Assembly: GCF_001570585.1 (NCBI RefSeq)
Contig: NZ_BBXF01000010.1
Location: forward strand, 131,873 to 195,872
Reading direction: 5' to 3'
From: Herbidospora daliensis
GTDB lineage: Bacteria > Actinomycetota > Actinomycetes > Streptosporangiales > Streptosporangiaceae
DNA length: 64,000 nt
The position numbers were made by a program, and so were the translations under genes. Under the pieces are notes generated by a model. It was not told the origin of the DNA, ran no database searches, and saw only the letters and a list, made by a program, of their open reading frames with translations. Positions 39,762 to 47,619 of this stretch are shown here, piece after piece (positions within the stretch are counted from its first letter, which is position 1; each line of letters opens with the position of its first letter).

Positions 39762-40694
39762 ATGGCGCGCGCACTGACGCAGACGGAATTCCTCATCGAG
39801 CTGGAACCCGTCGTCGAGGAGAATCTCAACCGGCACCTGGGCGTGGCCAAAGAGTGGTTCCCGCACGAATACATCCCGTGGGACGACGCCCGCACCTTCG
39901 ACGGCATCCTCGGCGGCACGCCCTGGCGGCCCGAAGACTCCACCATCCCCGAGGTCGCCCGCACCTCGCTGCTGGTCAACCTGCTGACCGAGGACAACCT
40001 GCCGAGCTACCACCACGAGATCGCGACCACCTTCGGCCGCGACGGCGCGTGGGGCACCTGGGTCGGGCGCTGGACGGCCGAGGAGGGCCGCCACGCGATC
40101 GTCATCCGCGACTACCTCATCGCCTCGCGCGCCCTCGACCCGACCGCGCTGGAGCGGGCCCGCATGGCGCACATGGAGAACGGCTTCCAGACCGAGTACG
40201 GCACGATGCTCGGCCAGCTCGCCTACGTCTCCTTCCAGGAGCTGGCGACCCGCATCGCCCACCGCAACACCGGCAAGGCGTCGGGCGACGAGACGTGCGA
40301 GCGCATCCTGGCCCGCGTCGCCGCCGACGAGAACCTGCACATGCTCTTCTACCGCAACCTGCTCGGCGCGGCCCTGGAGCTCGACCCCAACCAGACCATG
40401 CGCGCCATCACCGACGTGGTGACCTCCTTCCAGATGCCCGGCGCCGGCATGGCCGGGTTCGCCCGCATGTCGATGGCCATCGCCCACGCCGGCATCTACG
40501 ACCTGCGCTCGCACAAGGACGAGGTGCTGATGCCGGTCCTGCGCCAGTGGAAGGTCTTCGAGAAGGAGGGCCTCGACCCCGAGGGCGAGAAGGCCCGTCA
40601 GGAGCTCGCCGAGTTCCTCGACAACCTCGAGGTCACCGCCCGGAAATTCGAGGAGCGGAGAGAGGCCCGGCGCGCCCGGGAAGCGGCAAAATAG
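39762..40694 (+). CDS. Acyl-ACP desaturase (ferritin-like diiron)
   Basis: This 310-residue soluble desaturase introduces a double bond into acyl-ACP. The diiron ligands lie in two motifs, WTAEEGRHA and AADENLHM, plus a Glu in the first helix (IELEPVVEENLNRH). Length and pattern match the actinobacterial DesA group. ATG 39762 follows GGGGAG; an ATG five codons upstream is less well placed. Expression is probably controlled by the tandem TACG-N4-CGTA sites. Confidence 0.94.
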   Translation: MARALTQTEFLIELEPVVEENLNRHLGVAKEWFPHEYIPWDDARTFDGILGGTPWRPEDSTIPEVARTSLLVNLLTEDNLPSYHHEIATTFGRDGAWGTWVGRWTAEEGRHAIVIRDYLIASRALDPTALERARMAHMENGFQTEYGTMLGQLAYVSFQELATRIAHRNTGKASGDETCERILARVAADENLHMLFYRNLLGAALELDPNQTMRAITDVVTSFQMPGAGMAGFARMSMAIAHAGIYDLRSHKDEVLMPVLRQWKVFEKEGLDPEGEKARQELAEFLDNLEVTARKFEERREARRAREAAK

Positions 40695-40699
40695 CCCAT

Positions 40700-41236
40700 A
40701 TGACGTGGATCAACGAGCCTTCGAGCTGGACCGCCGACGGAGACACCCTGGCCTTCTCCGTCACCGGTGAGACCGACCTGTGGCGGCAGACCCACTACGG
40801 CTACACCTACGACACCGCGCCGATGTACGGCCGCACCGTCGAGGGCGACGCCAAGGTACGGGTCACCTTCACGGCCGACTACGCCGAGCAGTACGACCAG
40901 GCCGGGGCCATCCTGCGCGCCGACGAGAACAACTGGATCAAAGCCGGAGTCGAGTTCGTCGACGGCGACGTCCAGATCAGCGCCGTCGTCACCCGCGACT
41001 TCTCCGACTGGTCGGTGATGCGCGCCCCCGAGGGCACCACCTCGGTCACGTTCGAGCTCGTCCGCGAGGGCGACTCCGTGCACATCTACTGGGGCGTCAA
41101 CGGCGGCGACCCCGTCACGCTGCTCCGGCTGGCCTACTTCCCGCCGGGCGTGCCCGCCCTCGCGGGCGCGATGGCGGCGGCCCCGGTGGGCAAGGGCTTC
41201 CAGGTCGACTTCTCCGAAGTCGTGATCACCGGCTAG
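40700..41236 (+). CDS. DUF1349 domain-containing protein
   Basis: This 178-residue protein starts with the typical WINEPSSWTADGDTL and contains TDLWRQTHYG and DQAGAILRADENNWIKAG, hallmarks of DUF1349 (concanavalin-like beta sandwich). Members are often annotated as regulators of enolase, but their biochemical role is unclear. It starts 5 nt after the desaturase stop and may be co-transcribed with it. Confidence 0.9.
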   Translation: MTWINEPSSWTADGDTLAFSVTGETDLWRQTHYGYTYDTAPMYGRTVEGDAKVRVTFTADYAEQYDQAGAILRADENNWIKAGVEFVDGDVQISAVVTRDFSDWSVMRAPEGTTSVTFELVREGDSVHIYWGVNGGDPVTLLRLAYFPPGVPALAGAMAAAPVGKGFQVDFSEVVITG

Positions 41237-41252
41237 GTACCAGAACACCCTT

Positions 41253-41296
41253 CCGGACCCGCATACTGTGATGCGCACATGAGCGGGAAGGTCCGG
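41253..41296 (+). other. Leader hairpin overlapping the ribosome site of the penicillin acylase gene
   Basis: CCGGACC (41253-41259) pairs with GGTCCGG (41290-41296), with an inner CGCAT-6 nt-ATGCG hairpin. The 3' arm adjoins GGAAGG, the ribosome site, two nt from the ATG. Pairing could hide the start. Confidence 0.4.
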
Positions 41297-41298
41297 GA

Positions 41299-43794
41299 AT
41301 GGTGAGATTCGCTCCGTACAAGAGGTTCTCGTGGCCGCTCCGCTGGGCGTTGCGGCTGCTCACGACGCTTCTCGTACTCGCGCTCGTCGCGGTCGGCGGG
41401 GTCGTCTGGGTGGTCCGCGCGTCGTTCCCCCAGACCGGCGGTGAGCTGCGGCTACCCGGGCTCGCCAAGGCGGTCGTCGTGCGGCGCGACGCCCACGGCG
41501 TGCCGCAGATCTACGCCGACACCGCCGCCGACCTGTTCCGGGCGCAGGGCTACGTCCACGCCCAGGACCGGTTCTGGGAGATGGACTTCCGGCGCAAGAC
41601 CACGGCCGGCCGCCTGTCGGAGCTGTTCGGCGACTCCACCCTGGACATCGACAAGGTGGTCCGCACCCTCGGCTGGCGCCGCGTGGCCGAGCAGGAGATC
41701 AACCTCCTCACCCCGGAGGCCAAGGCGGGCCTCGACGCCTACGCCGCCGGGGTGAACGCCTGGATGCGGGACAACGCGGGCTACACGTCCAGAAGCCTGG
41801 AGTACGCGGTCCTCAAGCTCACCAACGCCGACTACGAACCCGAGCCGTGGACGCCCGTCGACTCGTTGTCGTGGCTGAAGGCGATGGCCTGGGACCTGCG
41901 GTCGAACATGGACGACGAGATCGAGCGCGCCGTCGACGCCGCGACCGTGCCCAGGGAACGCGTCGAGGAGCTGTTCCCGCCCTACCCCTACGACCGGCAC
42001 CGCCCCATCGTGACCTCGGGCGGCGTCCGCGACGGCGCGTTCACCTCGGGCGAGCGCCCGGTCGCCGCGGCCGACGCCCTGCGGCGCGTCTCCGCGACGC
42101 TGAACACGGTGCCGTCGCTGCTGGGCGGCGAGGGCGACCTGAAGGGCATCGGCTCCAACTCGTGGGTGGTGTCGGGGAAGCACACCGACACCGGCAAGCC
42201 GCTGCTCGCCAACGACCCGCACCTCGGGCCGAAGATGCCCTCGATCTGGTACCAGGCGGGCCTGCACTGCCGGACCCTGTCGGCCGACTGCCCCTACGAC
42301 GTCTCCGGCTTCACCTTCTCGGGCCTGCCCGGCGTCGTCATCGGCCACAACCGCACGATCGCGTGGGGCTTCACCAACCTCGGCCCCGACGTGGCCGACC
42401 TCTATCTGGAGCGGGTGCGCGAGAACACGTACGAGATCTCCGGCACCTGGGCCCCCCTGGAGACCCGCACCGAACGCATCGAGGTCGCGGGCGGGACCCC
42501 GGTCGACCTGACCGTGCGCACCACCCGCCACGGCCCGATCGTCTCCGACGTCTTCGAACCCGTAGCCGGACTGAAGACCACGGGAGTCGAGGTCGCACTG
42601 CGCTGGACCGCCCTGGACCCCGGCAAGACCGGCAACGCCATCTTCCTGCTCGGCAGAGCCACGAACTGGGAGGAGTTCCGCAAGGCCGCGGCCCAGTTCG
42701 AGGTCCCGTCACAGAATCTCGTGTACGCCGACACCTCCGGCAACATCGGCTACCAGGCCCCCGGCAAGATCCCGGTCAGGTCGGGCGGCGACGGCAAGTG
42801 GCCCGCCGAGGGCTGGACCGGCGAACAGGAGTGGACCGGCTTCATCCCGTTCGACGAACTGCCGACGGCGTACAACCCCGAAGCGGGCTTCATCGCCACC
42901 GCCAACAACGCCGTCGTCGGCCCCGGCTACAACCACTTCCTCACCGACGACTGGGCCTACGGCTACCGCTCGCAGCGCATCGCCGACCGCCTCACCCAGG
43001 CGATCGCGGCCGGCAAGGTCACCAAGGACGTCATGTCGGCCATCCACCAGGACTCCTTCAACGGCCTGGCCCCCATCCTGGTCCCGCACCTGGCGCGGAT
43101 CGGCGGCGCCGACACCCGGCTGTTCACCGGCTGGGACTTCACCCAGGAGAAGGACAGCGCGGCGGCGGCCTACTTCAACGCGGTCTGGCGCAACCTGCTG
43201 ACCCTGACCTTCGACGACGAACTTCCCGAAGACCTGCGCCCCGGCGGCAACGACCGCTGGTTCGAGGTGATCCGCCGCCTCCTCGACGCCCCCTCGGACA
43301 CGTGGTGGGACGACGTGCGGACCCCCAAGGCGGAACAGCGCGACGACATCCTCCGCGCGGCCCTGACGGCCGCCTCGGCGGAACTGCGCCGCACCCTCGG
43401 CGACGACCCCCAGGCGTGGAAGTGGGGCGACCTGCACACCCTGGAACTCACCAACGAGACCTTCGGCACCAGCGGCATCGGCCCCATCGAATGGTTGTTC
43501 AACCGCGGCCCCTACCACCTGTCGGGAAGCAAGGACGCGGTCAACGCCACCGGCTGGGACGCGGCGTCGGGCGGCTACGAGGTGAACTGGGTGCCGTCGA
43601 TGCGCATGGTCGTCGACCTGGCCGACCTCGACGCGTCGACCTGGGTCAACCTGACGGGCGCGTCGGGCCACGCCTTCAACGCCAACTACGCCGACCAGGC
43701 CGACCTGTGGGCCGAGGGCAGGACGACCCCATGGCCGTTCACGGAGGAACGGGTGAAAAGCGCCACGAGCGACGAACTCACCCTGACGCCCTAG
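41299..43794 (+). CDS. Penicillin acylase family protein (Ntn hydrolase)
   Basis: This 831-residue enzyme has an N-terminal membrane helix or signal anchor (about 16-38), an A-chain beginning near ARRDAHGVPQIYAD-type sequence and the autocatalytic site GIGSNSWVVSG, where Ser286 would become the N-terminal nucleophile of the B-chain. A spacer of about 60 residues before it is expected to be removed. It would hydrolyse amides such as acyl-homoserine lactones, lipopeptides or beta-lactams outside the membrane. Its stop overlaps the convergent GIDE gene by 4 nt (CTAG). Confidence 0.93.
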   Translation: MVRFAPYKRFSWPLRWALRLLTTLLVLALVAVGGVVWVVRASFPQTGGELRLPGLAKAVVVRRDAHGVPQIYADTAADLFRAQGYVHAQDRFWEMDFRRKTTAGRLSELFGDSTLDIDKVVRTLGWRRVAEQEINLLTPEAKAGLDAYAAGVNAWMRDNAGYTSRSLEYAVLKLTNADYEPEPWTPVDSLSWLKAMAWDLRSNMDDEIERAVDAATVPRERVEELFPPYPYDRHRPIVTSGGVRDGAFTSGERPVAAADALRRVSATLNTVPSLLGGEGDLKGIGSNSWVVSGKHTDTGKPLLANDPHLGPKMPSIWYQAGLHCRTLSADCPYDVSGFTFSGLPGVVIGHNRTIAWGFTNLGPDVADLYLERVRENTYEISGTWAPLETRTERIEVAGGTPVDLTVRTTRHGPIVSDVFEPVAGLKTTGVEVALRWTALDPGKTGNAIFLLGRATNWEEFRKAAAQFEVPSQNLVYADTSGNIGYQAPGKIPVRSGGDGKWPAEGWTGEQEWTGFIPFDELPTAYNPEAGFIATANNAVVGPGYNHFLTDDWAYGYRSQRIADRLTQAIAAGKVTKDVMSAIHQDSFNGLAPILVPHLARIGGADTRLFTGWDFTQEKDSAAAAYFNAVWRNLLTLTFDDELPEDLRPGGNDRWFEVIRRLLDAPSDTWWDDVRTPKAEQRDDILRAALTAASAELRRTLGDDPQAWKWGDLHTLELTNETFGTSGIGPIEWLFNRGPYHLSGSKDAVNATGWDAASGGYEVNWVPSMRMVVDLADLDASTWVNLTGASGHAFNANYADQADLWAEGRTTPWPFTEERVKSATSDELTLTP

Positions 43795-44600
43795 AAGACC
43801 AGCGTGAGCCCGTAGAAGAGCAGGGACAGGCCCGCGATCACGAGCAGGGCGATTCTGCCGGCGCGGGCCAGCCGCTGGTTCTGCTTGTAGTCCGCGATGA
43901 GCCGGTTCCGGCCGATGACCGAGACGATCAGCCGTCCGCCCTTGCGCGGGCGGCCGATGACGACCTGCCCGGCACGGTCGGTCGCCTCACCGTGGACGAA
44001 CAGCGGCACCCCCGGCGGCAGGATCCGCTCGTCGATCCGGTAGGAGATGGTGCTGGAGTCGTCGCGTGTCATGGCGGCGGCGTCGAGCACCTCTTTCGGG
44101 ATCTCCCGGACGCTCCACTTGGTCAGCTCCTTGCGGGCGTACGCGGCGTGGTGGGAGCTCGTCGTGCCCTCGGGCCTGTCGTTCCCCATGGAGACCGCCA
44201 CGGATCCCGTCTCGTCCTGAACAAGGAAACGCTCCTCGCTGCGCCCGCCGGTGACGTAATGGGTCTGCCGGGTGGGTTTCGCCTTGTCCGACTGCTCCTT
44301 GGGCACCTGCCAGTAGACGCGGCTGACGCTGAACTCCCACCAGACGCACTTCCGCCCGCTGAGCGGTGCGACCAGGGGCTCGCCGGGACCCTCCGCCGTC
44401 ACTCCGTTCACCTGAACGACGTCGGCGAAGAACTCACCGCCGCCGGCGCTCCGGGCGGTCGCGGCCAGTTCGTCGAGTTCGGCGCAGGTCGCCTCCCGCC
44501 CTCGCGCGATCGCCTGCCATCTCGACTGGTAGACCAGTTCGGCGATGGAGGCCAGTCCGGCGAAGAGCAGGAAGGCCACGGCCGTGACGATCCACCACAT
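43791..44600 (-). CDS. GIDE-domain membrane protein (E3 ubiquitin ligase-like family)
   Basis: This 269-residue protein has an N-terminal membrane helix (about 3-24), a GIDE-type central domain (about 60-225) with the LSGRKCVWWEFSV and SHHAAYARKELT segments, and a C-terminal helix (about 245-266). GIDE is named from mitochondrial MUL1. Bacterial members lack the RING finger, and none is visible here. Its role in bacteria is unknown; membrane-protein stress has been proposed by analogy only. It is convergent with the penicillin acylase. Confidence 0.8.
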   Translation of the reverse strand: MWWIVTAVAFLLFAGLASIAELVYQSRWQAIARGREATCAELDELAATARSAGGGEFFADVVQVNGVTAEGPGEPLVAPLSGRKCVWWEFSVSRVYWQVPKEQSDKAKPTRQTHYVTGGRSEERFLVQDETGSVAVSMGNDRPEGTTSSHHAAYARKELTKWSVREIPKEVLDAAAMTRDDSSTISYRIDERILPPGVPLFVHGEATDRAGQVVIGRPRKGGRLIVSVIGRNRLIADYKQNQRLARAGRIALLVIAGLSLLFYGLTLVF

Positions 44601-44759
44601 GTCGGTCCCCGTTCTCCGGTGGACTCCATCGTGCGCCGGGGGCCGAGGTGACGGGAGGACGGAGCCGGTCGCCCGGGAGTGGTAAATGCCTTTCGCGACC
44701 GTCCGGAAGGGCGGCGCGGCGCGGCGTCCGTTCGGGCGCCGCCGCCGTAGAACGGAGCC

Positions 44760-45146
44760 ATGAGCAGGGAAGTGATCGAGGCCGCCGACGGCGTGCCCGC
44801 GCCCGGGGGCGCCTACTCGCAGGCCGTCGTCGCCAACGGGTTCCTCTACACCGCCGGCACCGGGCCGCACGACCCCGTCACCGGGGAGGTCGTCGGCGAC
44901 GACGTCGGCGCGCAGACGCGGCAGGTGCTCGACAACCTGCGGGCGCTGCTGGCCGCGCGCGGGCTCGACTTCTCCGACGTCGTCAAGGTGACCGTGCACC
45001 TCGCCGATCTGGGGCGCGACTACGCGGCGTACAACGCCGTCTACGAGTCGGCGATGGCGCGGCCGTTCCCCGCCAGGACCACCGTCGGTTCGACGCTCGA
45101 CCACAAGCTCGTGGAGATCGACCTGGTGGCCGTGCTGCGCGGTTAG
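44760..45146 (+). CDS. RidA/YjgF family enamine/imine deaminase
   Basis: This 128-residue protein has the RidA core: GVPAPGGAYSQAVVANGFLYTAG near the start, the VVKVTVHLADL strand-helix, and a C-terminal ARTTVGST with the conserved Arg. RidA proteins hydrolyse reactive enamine/imine intermediates from PLP enzymes. The stop overlaps the convergent hydrolase by 4 nt. It is divergent from the GIDE gene. Confidence 0.92.
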   Translation: MSREVIEAADGVPAPGGAYSQAVVANGFLYTAGTGPHDPVTGEVVGDDVGAQTRQVLDNLRALLAARGLDFSDVVKVTVHLADLGRDYAAYNAVYESAMARPFPARTTVGSTLDHKLVEIDLVAVLRG

Positions 45147-46081
45147 AGCAGCCGGTCGAGCCAGGCGGTCCGGGTGCGGCGGGCCTCCGCCGAGAGGGCG
45201 GCGGCCGGGTAGAGGGCGTCGAAGCCGTGGAAGCCGCCGTCCCACACGTGCAGGTCGGCGCGGCCGCCGGCGGCCCAGATGCGGGTGGCGTAGGCGACGT
45301 CCTCGTCGCGGAAGACCTCGGCCGAACCGGCGTCGACGTAGGCGGGCGGCAGGCCCGACAGGTCGGCGGCGACGGCGGGGGAGACGTAGGCCGGGACGTC
45401 GTCGCCCGTCAGGCCGCCGAGCAGGGCCCGCCAGCCGTAGGCGTTCATCTCGCGGCTCCACACCCCGGGTCCGGTGAACTGCAGAGTGGACGTCGTCGCG
45501 TCGCGATGGTCGAGCATGGGGCAGATCAGCACCTGCCCGGCGAGCGCGGGCCCGCCTCGGTCGCGGGCCATCAGGGCGACCCCGGCGGCCAGCCCGCCAC
45601 CGGCGCTGATGCCCGCCACGACGATCCTCGCCGGATCGACGCCCAGGTCTCCGGCGTTCTCGGCGGCCCAGGTCAGTGCGCGATGACAGTCCTCGACCAG
45701 GGTGACGCCGGTGACGTCGGGCGCGAGCCGGTAGTCGACGGTGACGACGACCGCCCCGAACCGGTCGAGCCACTCCAGCGGGATGTCCAGGTTCGCGAAC
45801 CGGTCCCCCATGATCATGCCGCCGCCGTGGATCCACACCACACACGGCGCGTCGACGGCCCCGGGCGGCACCAGCACGGTCAGCGCGATCTCCGCGCCGT
45901 CGCCGGTGGCGACCGTCACCTCCCGCCGCTCGACCTCCCGCCCGGCGAGCAGGACGTCGAGGGGAGGGGACGGCATGCCGCGCAGCATCGCGACGACGTC
46001 AGGGGTCAGCTCGGGCATGAGCGGCAGATCGGCGGACAGAGCCAGCAGTTCGGCGTCGACGCCGGGCCGGACGGGGGTCAT
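45143..46081 (-). CDS. Alpha/beta hydrolase, HSL family (second)
   Basis: This 312-residue esterase has the HSL motifs WIHGGGM, DYRLAPDV, and nucleophile GISAGGG, with the catalytic His in GGFHGF near the C-terminus. ATG 46081 has AAAGGACC upstream. It lies 120 nt downstream of the monooxygenase gene on the same strand. The gap has no visible gene. Confidence 0.92.
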   Translation of the reverse strand: MTPVRPGVDAELLALSADLPLMPELTPDVVAMLRGMPSPPLDVLLAGREVERREVTVATGDGAEIALTVLVPPGAVDAPCVVWIHGGGMIMGDRFANLDIPLEWLDRFGAVVVTVDYRLAPDVTGVTLVEDCHRALTWAAENAGDLGVDPARIVVAGISAGGGLAAGVALMARDRGGPALAGQVLICPMLDHRDATTSTLQFTGPGVWSREMNAYGWRALLGGLTGDDVPAYVSPAVAADLSGLPPAYVDAGSAEVFRDEDVAYATRIWAAGGRADLHVWDGGFHGFDALYPAAALSAEARRTRTAWLDRLL

Positions 46082-46201
46082 GAGAGGTCCTTTCAGTGGT
46101 GGGGGGAAAGAGCTCGGCCGGCCCGCCACGCGATGGGAGGCCGCAGGGACGGGATGCCGGGCGGCTCGGCGGCGAATGCCAGGCCTTCGGTTGTCGTGAG
46201 G

Positions 46202-46519
46202 TCAGAAGGCGGCTTTGCCGGCCACCGGGGTGAGGTCGGTGTAGGCGGATTCGCCCGCCAGCAGGGGGGCGATGCGGGCGACCATCGCCTGAGCTCGCTC
46301 GCCGGCGAACAGGCGGTGGTGGTCGGCCTCGGTGGTCCAGCCTTCGGTGACCTGGACGACGTCCGGGTCGGTGGCCGAGCGGCTGACCAGGTAGACCAGG
46401 CAGTGGTCGCTCGCGGCGGGGGAGCCCTCGTCGAGGCCGGTCAGCAGCAGGGCGATCAGGTCGTCGCCCCGGCCGGGCAGGGCGGTCATCGTGGCGGTGA
46501 AGCCGTAGGCGGGGGTCAT
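46202..46519 (-). CDS. Antibiotic biosynthesis monooxygenase (ABM) domain protein
   Basis: This 105-residue dimeric alpha-beta barrel (ABM) protein contains YGFTATMTALPGRGDDLIALL and VVQVTEGWTTEADHHR. Such cofactor-free monooxygenases act on quinols or polyketides. ATG 46519 is preceded by GAGAGGAA. It diverges from an AraC regulator gene (about 105 nt), which probably controls it, and it may share a transcript with the downstream hydrolase. Confidence 0.9.
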   Translation of the reverse strand: MTPAYGFTATMTALPGRGDDLIALLLTGLDEGSPAASDHCLVYLVSRSATDPDVVQVTEGWTTEADHHRLFAGERAQAMVARIAPLLAGESAYTDLTPVAGKAAF

Positions 46520-46627
46520 GCTCGTTCCTCTCGTCGGTGATGCAATTACATCGCCGCCGATGGCTCTGAGGTAGCACGATGCTCGCCCGCCCTTGCCTGA
46601 TCCTCTCGACCACGGTGTAATCGGGTG

Positions 46628-47512
46628 ATGGACGAACTGCGTGCGCTGTTGAACCGGCATGCCCGGCCCGACATGACCACCCCCATCGACGGGGTGCTCG
46701 TCTCCCGGGTCGAGCGGTCGGAGCCGCCCGAGACGTCCATGTCCGGGACCGTGCTGGCGCTCATCGCGCAGGGGGAGAAGCGGCTCGCACTCGGCGACCG
46801 CGTCTACGACTACCGGGCCGGGCAGTATCTCGTCGCCTCCGTCGACCTCCCCGTCACCGGGCACTTCGTCGGGGCCACCCGGGAGACGCCCGCGCTCGGG
46901 TTCGGGCTGGTGTTGCGGCCCGAGGCGGTGGCCGAGGTCCTGCTGGCGGGTGAGGTGCCCAGGCAGCCGGGCGGCGCGGTGCCGGGGCTGGCCGTGAGCG
47001 AGGCGTCGGCCGAACTGCTCGACGCGGTCGTGCGGTTGTTGCGGCTCATCGAGCGGCCGCGCGACCGCGCGGTGCTCGCGCCGCTGGTCGTCAAGGAGAT
47101 CCTGTGGCTGGTCGCCAGCGGGCCGCAGGGCGCGGCGGTGCGGCAGCTCGGGCTGGCCGACAGCGGGCTCAGCCACGTCGCGCGGGCGGTGCGGTGGATC
47201 CGGGAGCACTACGCGCAGCCGTTCCGGGTGGAGGAGGTGGCGCGGTTGTCGGGGATGAGCGTGTCGGCGTTCCACCGGAACTTCCAGGCGGTGACCGCGA
47301 TGAGCCCGATCCAGTTCCAGAAGCAGATCCGGCTCCAGGAGGCGCGGCTCATGCTGGCCGCGGGGAACGGCGACATCGCCGGGGTGGGGCATCGGGTCGG
47401 CTACGACAGCCCGTCGCAGTTCAGCCGGGAGTATCGCCGCCAGTTCGGGACGCCGCCCAGTCAGGACGCCACGCTCCGCCCGGTGTCCCGGGCGGTGGCG
47501 GCGCTGCCGTGA
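46628..47512 (+). CDS. AraC family transcriptional regulator
   Basis: This roughly 294-residue regulator has an N-terminal AraC_N (DUF4479-like) cupin domain (GTVLALIAQGEKRLALGDRVYDY) and two C-terminal AraC helix-turn-helix motifs (EVARLSGMSVSAFHRNFQ and VGHRVGYDSPSQFSREYRR). ATG 46628 or GTG 46625 may be used. It is divergent from the monooxygenase gene. A strong hairpin follows the stop. Confidence 0.94.
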   Translation: MDELRALLNRHARPDMTTPIDGVLVSRVERSEPPETSMSGTVLALIAQGEKRLALGDRVYDYRAGQYLVASVDLPVTGHFVGATRETPALGFGLVLRPEAVAEVLLAGEVPRQPGGAVPGLAVSEASAELLDAVVRLLRLIERPRDRAVLAPLVVKEILWLVASGPQGAAVRQLGLADSGLSHVARAVRWIREHYAQPFRVEEVARLSGMSVSAFHRNFQAVTAMSPIQFQKQIRLQEARLMLAAGNGDIAGVGHRVGYDSPSQFSREYRRQFGTPPSQDATLRPVSRAVAALP

Positions 47513-47534
47513 CGGCGGGCCGCCCGCGCGGCCG

Positions 47535-47560
47535 GTTCCGCGCCGGATGCGGCGCGGGAC
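47535..47560 (+). terminator. Hairpin terminator after the AraC gene
   Basis: CCGCGCCG-GATG-CGGCGCGG is a perfect 8-bp stem, extended by three pairs (one G-U) to about 11. It starts 22 nt after the AraC stop. No U-tract follows. Confidence 0.65.
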
Positions 47561-47594
47561 CCGCGACGGCGGGCGGCGGCGGGGTAGGCGGGAG

Positions 47595-47619
47595 CCGTAA
47601 CGCTAAGAAGCCGTTACGG
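47595..47619 (-). terminator. Hairpin spanning the stop codon of the helicase-associated protein gene
   Basis: CCGTAACG and CGTTACGG pair perfectly (8 bp) across a 9-nt loop that contains the stop codon itself at 47603-47605. The 3' part of the stem on the minus strand lies beyond the gene end. It may terminate transcription or protect the mRNA end. Confidence 0.5.
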
